The notes beneath the pieces are model-generated. The model was not told where the DNA came from. It worked only from the letters and a program-made list of their open reading frames with translations, and did not search any database. Both the position numbers and the translations under genes were made by a program. From positions 96,841-160,840 of the forward strand of contig JAWDGP010001412.1 in the NCBI GenBank assembly GCA_033675545.1: a stretch of 64,000 nucleotides of DNA, in the 5' to 3' direction. The DNA is from Elysia crispata (taxonomy: Eukaryota; Mollusca; Gastropoda; Plakobranchidae). Shown piece by piece: positions 40,203-51,547 of the stretch. Each line of letters starts with the position of its first letter. The first letter of the stretch is position 1.

Positions 40203-43022
40203 AAAGGAGGGGCAGGACTTGTGTCAGTTACAATAATAAAGGTTACCTATGAGAAATGCTGAGCCGCTCTAGCTACACAGAGGGGCAGGACTTGTGTCAG
40301 TTACAATAATAAAGGTTACCTATGAGAAATGCTGAGCCGCTTTAGCTTCACAGAGGGGCAGGACTTGTGTCAGTTACAATAATAAAGGTTACCTATGAGA
40401 AATGCTGAGCCGCTCTAGCTACACAGAGGGGCAGGACTTGTGTCAGTTACAATAATAAAGGTTACCTATGGGAAATGCTGAGCCGCTCTAGCTACACAGA
40501 GGGGCAGGACTTGTGTCAGTTACAATAATAAAGGTTACCTATGAGAAATGCTGAGCCATATTGTGAGCCGCTCTAGCTTCACAGAGGGGCAGGACTTGTG
40601 TCAGTTACAATAATAAAGGTTACCTATGAGAAATGCTGAGCCGCTCTAGCTACACAGAGGGGCAGGACTTGTGTCAGTTACAATAATAAAGGTTACCTAT
40701 GAGAAATGCTGAGCCATATTGTGAGCCGCTCTAGCTTCACAGAGGGGCAGGACTTGTGTCAGTTACAATAATAAAGGTTACCTATGGGAAATGTTGAGCC
40801 GCTCTAGCTACACAGAGGGGCAGGACTTGTGTCAGTTACAATAATAAAGGTTACCTATGAGAAATGTTGAGCCGCTCTAGCTTCACAGAGGGGCAGGACT
40901 TGTGTCAGTTACAATAATAAAGGTTACCTATGAGAAATGCTGAGCCATATTGTGAGCCGCTCTAGCTTCACAGAGGGGCAGGACTTGTGTCAGTTACAAT
41001 AATAAAGGTTACCTATGGGAAATGTTGAGCCGCTCTAGCTACACAGAGGGGCAGGACTTGTGTCAGTTACAATAATAAAGGTTACCTATGAGAAATGTTG
41101 AGCCGCTCTAGCTACACAGAGGGGCAGGACTTGTGTCAGTTACAATAATAAAGGTTACCTATGGGAAATGTTGAGCCGCTCTAGCTACACAGAGGGGCAG
41201 GACTTGTGTCAGTTACAATAATAAAGGTTACCTATGAGAAATGTTGAGCCGCTCTAGCTTCACAGAGGGGCAGGACTTGTGTCAGTTACAATAATAAAGG
41301 TTACCTATGAGAAATGCTGAGCCATATTGTGAGCCGCTCTAGCTTCACAGAGGGGCAGGACTTGTGTCAGTTACAATAATAAAGATTACCTATGAGAAAT
41401 GCTGAGCCGCTCTAGCTACACAGAGGGGCAGGACTTGTGTCAGTTACAATAATAAAGGTTACCTATGAGAAATGCTGAGCCGCTCTAGCTACACAGAGGG
41501 GCAGGACTTGTGTCAGTTACAATAATAAAGGTTACCTATGAGAAATGCTGAGCCATATTGTGAGCCGCTCTAGCTTCACAGAGGGGCAGGACTTGTGTCA
41601 GTTACAATAATAAAGGTTACCTATGAGAAATGCTGAGCCGCTCTAGCTACACAGAGGGGCAGGACTTGTGTCAGTTACAATAATAAAGGTTACCTATGAG
41701 AAATGCTGAGCCATATTGTGAGCCGCTCTAGCTTCACAGAGGGGCAGGACTTGTGTCAGTTACAATAATAAAGGTTACCTATGAGAAATGCTGAGCCATA
41801 TTGTGAGCCGCTCTAGCTACACAGAGGGGCAGGACTTGTGTCAGTTACAATAATAAAGGTTACCTATGGGAAATGCTGAGCCGCTCTAGCTACACAGAGG
41901 GGCAGGACTTGTGTCAGTTACAATAATAAAGGTTACCTATTGTTGAGCCGCTCTAGCTTCACAGAGGGGCAGGACTTGTGTCAGTTACAATAATAAAGGT
42001 TACCTATGAGAAATGCTGAGCCGCTCTAGCTACACAGAGGGGCAGGACTTGTGTCAGTTACAATAATAAAGGTTACCTATGAGAAATGTTGAGCCGCTCT
42101 AGCTTCACAGAGGGGCAGGACTTGTGTCAGTTACAATAATAAAGGTTACCTATGAGAAATGCTGAGCCGCTCTAGCTACACAGAGGGGCAGGACTTGTGT
42201 CAGTTACAATAATAAAGGTTACCTATGAGAAATGTTGAGCCGCTCTAGCTACACAGAGGGCAGGACTTGTGTCAGTTACAATAATAAAGGTTACCTATGA
42301 GAAATGCTGAGCCGCTCTAGCTACACAGAGGGGCAGGACTTGTGTCAGTTACAATAATAAAGGTTACCTATGAGAAATGCTGAGCCATATTGTGAGCCGC
42401 TCTAGCTTCACAGAGGGGCAGGACTTGTGTCAGTTACAATAATAAAGGTTACCTATGAGAAATGTTGAGCCGCTCTAGCTACACAGAGGGGCAGGACTTG
42501 TGTCAGTTACAATAATAAAGGTTACCTATGGGAAATGTTGAGCCGCTCTAGCTACACAGAGGGGCAGGACTTGTGTCAGTTACAATAATAAAGGTTACCT
42601 ATGAGAAATGTTGAGCCGCTCTAGCTTCACAGAGGGGCAGGACTTGTGTCAGTTACAATAATAAAGGTTACCTATGGGAAATGTTGAGCCGCTCTAGCTA
42701 CACAGAGGGGCAGGACTTGTGTCAGTTACAATAATAAAGGTTACCTATGAGAAATGTTGAGCCGCTCTAGCTTCACAGAGGGTCAGGACTTGTGTCAGTT
42801 ACAATAATAAAGGTTACCTATGAGAAATGTTGAGCCGCTCTAGCTACAGAGAGGGGCAGGACTTGTGTCAGTTACAATAATAAAGGTTACCTATGAGAAA
42901 TGCTGAGCCATATTGTGAGCCGCTCTAGCTTCACAGAGGGGCAGGACTTGTGTCAGTTACAATAATAAAGGTTACCTATGAGAAATGCTGAGCCATATTG
43001 TGAGCCGCTCTAGTTACACAGA
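40203..43022. repeat. 73/85-bp satellite, 37 copies
   Basis: Basic unit of 73 bp containing ggcaggacttgtgtcag and taataaaggttacctatg. Ten copies carry a 12-bp insertion gagccatattgt, giving 85 bp; 37 x 73 + 10 x 12 matches the array length. Linked variants (ctaca/cttca, gagaa/gggaa, gctga/gttga) recur in blocks, so expansion happened by multi-unit steps. Stops occur in every unit, so it is noncoding. Confidence 0.97.
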
Positions 43023-43398
43023 GGGACCGAATTATGATAATAAAATTGATATACGGATTTGTATGAATGCGCAATAACTTCGGGTCTTGTGTAGAGATAT
43101 AAATGATAACATTTATTTTTTAAAAAATCGGATACAGGATATGTATCATTCTAGAGAGCTGATCAGATTATTAGGACGGTCTAATGTGTGGGTGTTGAGT
43201 TCGTATACCTTTCTTCAATTTTCGCTTAAAATAAAAATAAAAAAAAAATAAAAAATATCAATCGAAAGAGATTGGCGGCAGTTTTCATATAAAAAATACA
43301 ATTTGTATATTACATATAAAAAAATAAGTATTTATATGTTTATATATTAGTATATATTAATGTATTCCTATAGGATAAATATTGGTGTGTTTTTATAC

Positions 43399-43435
<37 letters not shown>

Positions 43436-45599
43436 TATATTTTGATGTTAAAAGCAAGGCTTAACTTTATTCTTTTGACGTGATAACATCTATTTCATTA
43501 CGTTACTTTATATTTTTATAAATGTTTCTTTTTGGTTTCATTTTAGCCTCTAAAAAGGAACATTGGATTAGATTCATGTAACCTTACAAAAGCGTGGGAG
43601 GAAAATGAAACTTTTTTCTCTTTATTTGCTTATTTTATATTATTTTTGAAAATTTTCTCTCCATGTTAATGATATTAATTTAACAAAATATATTTCCTTG
43701 TAGAAATCCCAGAAGAGAAATGATAACCCAATATGGCTTGGGGCTTTTGTTGCGCTTTTACATAAATATCATTTTTCCTAGAAGTTAATCATTTGTAATT
43801 TTCTTAGAACTCGCTGCTGCTGCTGTTTATCTCGAAGCGATAATGTTGTTTTTGATTTGTGGAAGCTCAAGGAGAGCATGACAACACCGACCTTCACCAA
43901 GATGATAATAACAGCTTTCCTGGTGTGTTACCCTATTTTCAAACAACAGTTTCAAACTGCAAATTTGGAAAAGGGTCCAATATTTCCAAATGATATTTTT
44001 CAAAAGCAAATTTTCTCATTTCTCCAGAAACTCAACAATGTTCTTTTGCCAAACACATTGTTAAATGAATATCTTTAACTACACACACACACACACATAT
44101 ATATATACTTTTTTCAAGCCTGTGGCATTAATAATGGTTAAAATTATCAGCATTGGAATACCTCCAGCCTCAGGCGGTAACCTTGTGCATCAAAGAGCAT
44201 TGCTGGCTGAAAACCCAACTTGTCTGCGTTTGACGCTATGGGAAAGGGTTCAGCACATTTCAGATCGTCTTGGGAAATATGTGCTCAGCGCTTTTTTCTC
44301 AATTTTAGGTTTAAACAGAAAACCGTACGGTTTGTCAGTGTCAGGGTGTTGAAACAAATGCCCAAAAATGTTGCGGGTTTGAGTTTCGATACAACTTTCT
44401 GGTCCAATATCGTTTGTCTGTTTTTTAGAGAAAGATTGATGTTATTTAGGTGCAAATTTTTTTCCATCCAGAACAAATACTTATAAAGAACGATATCGGA
44501 AACTCACTTATGACATTTCTTGGCCTGGTGGTATATATTCCATTGATAGGCCAGGATTTGTTGTACCAAGTGCGGCGTTGGATTTTTTAAAATCTTTTTT
44601 TTTGTTTTTTTAGTGAATTAAGTTAAGACAAGATTACTATAATAAATGCCGTAGCTTAAAATCAGAAAGAATATACTTTCTCAATATCTACATTGTACAA
44701 TATCGGCATCGAAACCTTGAAAATTAAAAAGAGTCATAATACGAAAAATCGATAACATGTTATTATTGCGGTAGATCCCTACACGTGCAATATGTTAAAA
44801 TCCGAAAACATTTACACCTTAAATTTCTCTAGGATTCTCAAATCCAATCCTTACAATTAAGGAGTATTTAGTCTAGAGCCCCATCTAGTACGTAAAGCAA
44901 TGGTTTATAACACTATTGAGAACTCAGCTCAATCGTAGCCACCATAATATGATAGAGCTTTTCAATAAACAACGTGAAGCGAGCTTAAATCGAGAATGAT
45001 ATAGAAAGTACAGGTTTGAACTCAATGCTGTGAGGGAAGTCAAAATATGCTGCATCCCGTCATGACGCCCACATTGCTAGCCAGTATCGTCACGGTGTTG
45101 TGAGGTCAGTGGATTCATATTGAACCGTAAAAGAATATTATACTAAATTATGGATAAATAGGTCTTGGGGCACTGCCATCATTAGCCCAAAAGTGGAGCC
45201 AAAGTTGCTTTTGATGGAATTTCAAGACCCTAAGGCTTGAGAATTATTCAATTACAAGAGGTCGGATATCAAGCTGGGATAAACGAGCCATGTCCGTAAT
45301 TATAAATGAATGGGAAAACGTGTGGATAAAAGAATAACTCAGGAATGTTTTTGTTTAGGTTATAGATGAGCAAATAAAGGAGTAAAAGGCGGACGATGGA
45401 ATTATTAAGTTTATATGACAGTGGTTATAGATGAATAACAGACTGCGGTTAAGTGTATAGTTGGGTTTATGTGAGTGGCAAAGTAAAAATGTAAGTGAAT
45501 GACAGTTTCATTGTGGGTGTGTACAGGTGAATGGCTAAATAGGTTACCATCTGTATGTCTGATTTTATGAGTGAGCGGTAAAATAAGTGATGCTGCAGA
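43023..45599. other. AT-rich, no gene; small AT and CA/TA runs
   Basis: (AT)n at 43,402-43,434 and (CA)n(TA)n at about 44,082-44,107. ORFs of 60-95 codons at 43,857-44,486 resemble no known family. Confidence 0.5.
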
Positions 45600-46860
45600 A
45601 GGTGGGCGTAGGGGTGAGTGAACGAGTAAATGAGTATGTAAGTGTACAGTTGAAAGTGTGAATGACTGGGTGGCGGAGGAATGAGTGAACGAGTAAATGT
45701 CTATGTAAGTGTACAGTTGAGGGGGTGAATGGTTGTGTGGGCGGATGAATGAGTGAACGGGTAAATGATTGTGTAAGTGTACAGTTGAGAGGGTGAATGG
45801 TTGGGTGGGCGGATGAATGAGTGAAGGGGTAAATGAGTATGTAAGTGTACAGTTGAGAGGGTGAATGGTTGGGTGGGCGGATGAATGAGTGAAGGGGTAA
45901 ATGAGTATGTAAGTGTACAGTTGAGAGGGTGAATGGTTGGGTGGGCGGATGAATGAGTGAACGGGTAAATGAGTATGTAAGTGTACAGTGGAGAGGGTGA
46001 ATGGTTGGGTGGGCGGATGAATGAGTGAACGGGTAAATGAGTATGTAAGTGTACAGTGGAGAGGGTGAATGGCTGGGTGGGCGGATGAATGAGTGAACGG
46101 GTAAATGAGTATGTAAGTGTACAGTTGAGAGGGTGAATGGTTGTGTGGGCGGATGAATGAGTGAACGGGTAAATGAGTATGTAAGTGTACAGTTGAGGGG
46201 GTGAATGGTTGTGTGGGCGGATGAATGAGTGAACGGGTAAATGAGTATGTAAGTGTACAGTTGAGGGGGTGAATGGTTGGGTGGGCGGATGAATGAGTGA
46301 ACGGGTAAATGAGTATGTAAGTGTACAGTTGAGGGGGTGAATGGTTGGGTGGGCGGATGACTGAATGGACGGGTAAATGAGTATGTAAGTGTACAGTTGA
46401 GAGGGTGAATGGTTGGGTGGGCGGATGAATGAGTGAACGGGTAAATGAGTATGTAAGTGTACAGTGGAGAGGGTGAATGGCTGGGTGGGCGGATGAATGA
46501 GTGAACGGGTAAATGAGTATGTAAGTGTACAGTTGAGAGGGTGAATGGCTGGGTGGGCGGATGAATGAGTGAACGGGTAAATGAGTATGTAAGTGTACAG
46601 TGGAGAGGGTGAATGGTTGGGTGGGCGGATGAATGAGTGAACGGGTAAATGAGTATGTAAGTGTACAGTGGAGAGGGTGAATGGCTGGGTGGGCGGATGA
46701 ATGAGTGAACGGGTAAATGAGTATGTAAGTGTACAGTTGAGAGGGTGAATGGCTGGGTGGGCGGATGAATGAGTGAACGGGTAAATGAGTATGTAAGTGT
46801 ACAGTGGAGAGGGTGAATGGCTGGGTGGGCGGATGACTGAATGGACGAGAATGTGATTAG
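45600..46860. repeat. 68-bp satellite, about 18 copies
   Basis: The unit contains gggcggatgaatgagtgaac, gggtaaatgagtatgtaagt and gtacagttgagagggtgaat. The period is 68 bp, so a single minus-strand frame passes through all three phases in turn and stays open for 404 codons; the repeating 68-residue pattern is a consequence. Edge copies are degenerate. Confidence 0.96.
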
Positions 46861-47149
46861 CTGAATGTTTGGTTGTGTGTAGATGATGGTAGAGTAAAGA
46901 AATAATTAGTGGCATTGATTGATATGTGTGGGTTGATGTGGGTTGATGATTGAAAGAGAGGGAAAAGGGATAAATGAATGGGTGGATGGATAAATGGATA
47001 ATTTGGTGAGGGAGTGAATTATACGGATATTTTTGACTGAATGAATTGATGAATGAATAATGAGTGAGTAAATAGGCTCCGGGATAATTGGGTGCGTGAG
47101 GTTAAAATAGTAAGAAAGTGAATGAGTGAGAGAGTAAAAAGATCAATCG

Positions 47150-47151
<2 letters not shown>
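46861..47151. other. Degenerate GAATGAGTG-rich flank
   Basis: Loose runs of gaatgaat/gtgagt, probably decayed relatives of the 68-bp satellite. Confidence 0.5.
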
Positions 47152-47199
<48 letters not shown>

Positions 47200-47236
47200 A
47201 GTGAGAGAGAGAGGGAGGGAGTGAGAGAGAGTAGGT
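47152..47236. repeat. (GA)n microsatellite
   Basis: About 21 GA units then GGGAGTGAGA variants. Confidence 0.95.
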
Positions 47237-48270
47237 AAATGAGTCTGTGTGAGTGTGAGTTAAAATTCATGATTCAGCTAAAGGTAGCGAAGAAGGAATT
47301 CAGAATGCAGTTTGTCTCGTAGTTATGGCCCCCACCTTTTAATTTACAGGAGGTTTTTAATACATAGTCTAATGTGTTCCGGCTTCTCAGTGCAGTATGC
47401 TGAGAACTGACCCTGTAAGATCCATTGTACCTTAAGAGTCCCACTATTAGCCATCAAAGAAAGCGTAGACCGCCGAAGCCATGGCTAGGTTTCCTTGTGT
47501 TGATGAAATACGGTCCCATAGCTGTACCACCATACCGAGCTTACATTTCGTTTCAATATTGAGACAAAGCCGTGTTACCGCATTTACTGAAGCTGAAACT
47601 TTGATCAAGAGTCCATATTGCAATCTTTGTTCTTGAGCTTCAAATTAAAACTAATTTAACGAATAAAAATATTTCTTTTAGTCACAATATATTAAATTTG
47701 TCAGGAAATACGAGTTGTGCGACTCCCGCAGTCACAAACCCCTTTTTTCAGTACAAAACTACATATTTGAAAAGGTCCTCCTCTTCAAAAAGAGAGATAA
47801 AATCTAATTTTGAAACACTGCAAATAGAAAATGTTTCACAAGCAATATTTAAAGAAAAAGAAAAGATAGGAAAGATAAAAAAGAGAGACTAGAAAAAAGA
47901 ACAACCGAAAAGCTGACTTTATAACAAACAAGTTAGATATTGTGTTTTAACTGCATTGCTTGACATTAGTGGAGCGTATTTTGATAGAAAAACTTTGGAT
48001 ACCCAAAACTTTATGCTTGACAGCTTCAAGAATTTCTAATATCACCAGGAAAATGAAACTGCGTGAGTGACTTGTGGTTAATTTCTCAAAGTGACCGGAC
48101 AGATACTGCAATCTCTCTACGGGGTTTGTTTCATCTTAGGAGCACTAGGTAAACTGATCTATTACTGAGGTACCTGTTAAAAGCTACCTCAGCCTCTGGC
48201 AATGTCCTGTGTGGAGATTTTAATCAATTGAATTACAAGTCTTAAGTGGCAAAAATCTTTATCATTGAAC
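47237..48270. other. No gene recognised
   Basis: GC-richer at 47,290-47,560, with no ORF or RNA I can name. AT-rich after that. Confidence 0.45.
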
Positions 48271-48299
48271 GAGAGAGAGTGGATAAGAGAGAAATGGTG

Positions 48300-48392
<93 letters not shown>
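48271..48392. repeat. (GA)n microsatellite
   Basis: About 45 nearly perfect GA units with a short degenerate lead. Confidence 0.96.
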
Positions 48393-48398
<6 letters not shown>

Positions 48399-49503
48399 GG
48401 ACGGAAGAGAAACTCTTGATAAAATCATTGCCTATAATACCGTTCTTTTCTTTTTAGACTTATTCACTTGTCATATACCCAATCTCGAATATCGTAATCA
48501 TTTTTTTTAAACATTTTACTTTATTATTATTACAATTAAATTTCATCTAGGCTTTTTCTTCCACTCAGAGATACAAAATTTAGATGTTGAAACAGGATTG
48601 TCTTTTGTTTGAGATATGAAGATTTCCAAAGCAGCAAAGCTATTTAAAACACCATGACGTCATTATGAACCTCCAAGAGAATAAGTTTACGAAAATCAGC
48701 AACAGGATAATAAACGAGCCAAAAAATGAATAAGTGTTCTTGTTTGACTTTCCAATTTCAAGATGGACAAACCTAGGGCGTGTCAGTAAGTTACTTAAAT
48801 AATTTGTTTTTAATTAATTCTAAAAAAGTTATATTTTAAAAATCATACAATTAACTTAGTTCTGTTAAGAACAGACAAAACCAGAATTGCGCCTCTCTTT
48901 CTTTCTATCTCTCTCTTTCTCTCTCTCCCTCTCTCATACACACTTTGATAAATATATATAATATAATTTTACATATATAATATATAATCATCTTTCTCAC
49001 ATCTCATCTAATTTTCTCCTCTCACCCTGATTTTCCGTCTCTATGTCATCATTGTCCCTCCCATCCCCATCAAACTTTCTCCCTCACTCTCTTCTATTCC
49101 TCAAGATGGATGAGATTCATAGCAATGCGTTTATAGACTCAATGTCTGGACCGAGCATTGCCTTTTGTGTGCGTGTCTGGGTGTGTTTTCCCGCATAATC
49201 TAAAACGGATTAAAGAATCACAACCTATCCCTTCATTGACATTTTTAATAGTGTCTAGATTAGAGAATATAAGGACCAGAGCTACAAAAAATGTCTTATT
49301 TGTTACAAACATTGGGCAGTACTGTTACATTTTGTACGTTTTCTTTTAGAATATTAATTTTTTTTTCAAATAAGGATTTCTATTAAACTTATTTTTTCAT
49401 TGATAAAAAGGGTTTGTCAGCTTATTTGTTTTTCTTTCATCATTATTTTTAAGCTCGGAGATGTTAAATGAACCATATGAAGGCGAAAGTTAAGACAGTG
49501 TGA
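48393..49503. other. AT-rich, no gene seen
   Basis: A short degenerate CT run at 48,893-48,935 only. Confidence 0.5.
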
Positions 49504-50045
49504 ATATTTAGATGTACTGTATGGAGTCTTGGCAGGATCCTTATCTGGGCGATCAGATCGTAAGGTCGGATCCCAGACATCCGCTCTCTTATATCTGGCT
49601 CTGCGGGAATCTTCATCCTCCGTGTAATGATCTTAGAGGAGTATTTAGATGTACTGTATGGGGTCTTGGCAGGATCCTTAGCTGGGCGAACAGGTGGTAA
49701 GGTCGGATCCCAGACACCCGCTCTCTTATATCTGGCTGTACGGGAATCTTCATCCTCCGTGTAATGATCGTAGAGGAGTATTTAGATGTACTGTATGGGG
49801 TCTTGGCAGGATCCTTAGCTGGGCAATCAGGTGGTAGGGTCGGATACTAGACAACTGCTCTCTTATATCTGGCTCTACGGGAATCTTCATCCTCTGTGTA
49901 ATGATCTTAGAGGAATATTAAGATATACTATATGGGGTCTTGGCAGGATCCTTAGCTGGGCAATCAGGTGGTAGGGTCGGATACTAGACAACTGCTCTCT
50001 TATATCTGGCTCTATGGGAATCTTCATCCTCCGTGTAATGATCTA
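49504..50045. repeat. 138-bp tandem repeat, 4 copies
   Basis: The unit starts tatttagatgtactgtatgg and includes gtcttggcaggatcctta, ctcttatatctggctc and catcctccgtgtaatgatc. Starts near 49,504, 49,642, 49,779 and 49,916. Copies three and four share derived variants, so they are the most recent pair. Confidence 0.93.
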
Positions 50046-51109
50046 AGAGAAACTTGAGTGACGTAAGTAAAACGAAAAAAAAAACAAAAACAAAATTGCA
50101 CTTGGTTTTACCGCGTCTCACCGCAAAACGCTGATATATTTGATATTTGTGACCTTTTGCTGGCATTGGAACAAAGAGCAACAAATCAATCAAACAGTAA
50201 ATCCCATGATGACTTGGGAAAATAGCAACAAATATTCAGCAGTTTTAGAAAAGAGTGCTCCCTCTTCCACAACCAATCCTCTCCTGTTGAACTTCAAGAA
50301 ACTGCGGGCAGGGCCTTATCTTGAGCAACGAGCGAGAGCTATGCTCTTCTAAACAAGATGAATTGCCCATCACCGAAACAGATCAGGCCATATTAAGTTT
50401 GCAGGGAACGCATCCTTTAGAGCTGGTGTAATCTGCAGTTCTTTGAGTCGGCTTAAAAGGTGAAAATTTACACTTTTTAGGAACCGATAGGGCGTCAGCC
50501 AGGAGTATTCGTTACCAAACTGTTTTTCTTATATGTCACAAGATCATTTGTAATCAGAAAAAGAGGGATGGAAATTAAGTGAAAACGTGTGAAACTTTAT
50601 AATACGTTGACCACAACGCGAGGCCGTGGCTAATTGTATAGATTCTATGACACTAATACTGTTTGTAAAGTTATTTGCTTCATTTAGTAATTAAAAAAAA
50701 TCAAATACCTCAACCTCAAAAATATATGTCTTCCAGTGGCTAAAAACATTTATAAGTATTATAGCTTTTCATATTTCTTTTATAAAATTGATACAAATTT
50801 GTTTTGCTGGTAAAATAAAAGATGAAAGGATTAAAACTGGCTGTCTCACGTAATGGTTTATTTAGGTGCAATATTGAAGAGTTTGCATGTTACTCTGATG
50901 GGTTCTTTTAAATCATTATACATAAACGTCAGGTCTGAAAATAACAGTTGGCAGATTTAGAAGTTCTCTGAGGACTCCCTGTTATCTAGCTCTCTAATGA
51001 GTTTCTACCTACATATTATCTAGAAGTTGGCTCATTGACGACATGATGTTGATTCACTGCTCAGATGTTGACTTACTCGATACGATATGGACTCTTATTT
51101 TGTTACTAA
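50046..51109. other. No gene recognised
   Basis: AT-rich unique sequence. Confidence 0.5.
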
Positions 51110-51547
51110 ATGTCATCGATTTATCTAGGAAAGGAATTACATAATATACCAGAATGTTCTTGTAACGACGCCATGTGTACTGCGCTTAATTTGCTATTTG
51201 CAAATTCAGAACCAAAAATAATGACAAAAGAAAAGATCGATACCGTAGACCGTAACGTCATAAATATGACAAAGAGTGATCCAACTATCATTATGCTAGA
51301 TCTAAGTGGGACATTCGAAGAGAATTTAGACCGCACAAGTACAAAGATACTTTTGTCAAAATGCGAACTATGTTCATCAAATAAGCCTAAGTTCTTAACC
51401 TTGAAATACAAACATTATACAAGTAAAAACAATGTCAAAAGAGATGTAAGTCGATCCTCTACCCAAAAAGTGAGGAAATGCGTTGGACCCAAAATTATAT
51501 CAAATTACAGCGCAACGCATAACAATTTATATCCATGCACAAAATAA
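51110..51547 (+). CDS. Hypothetical protein, 145 codons
   Basis: Starts with ATG directly after an in-frame TAA and ends at TAA. No family is recognised. The product would be hydrophilic and basic, without a signal peptide or membrane segment. It has two Cys pairs (CSC and AMC near residues 17-24; CELC near 85) plus single Cys further on, and several Asn-X-Ser/Thr sites. By a rough estimate, an ORF this long is expected by chance well under once in DNA of this composition and size, so it could be a real single-exon gene or an exon. No splice sites or neighbours confirm it. Confidence 0.3.
   Translation: MSSIYLGKELHNIPECSCNDAMCTALNLLFANSEPKIMTKEKIDTVDRNVINMTKSDPTIIMLDLSGTFEENLDRTSTKILLSKCELCSSNKPKFLTLKYKHYTSKNNVKRDVSRSSTQKVRKCVGPKIISNYSATHNNLYPCTK

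Noticed and set aside
45701-46915. 404-codon Pro/His-rich protein
   Set aside because: 68-bp satellite read through all three phases.
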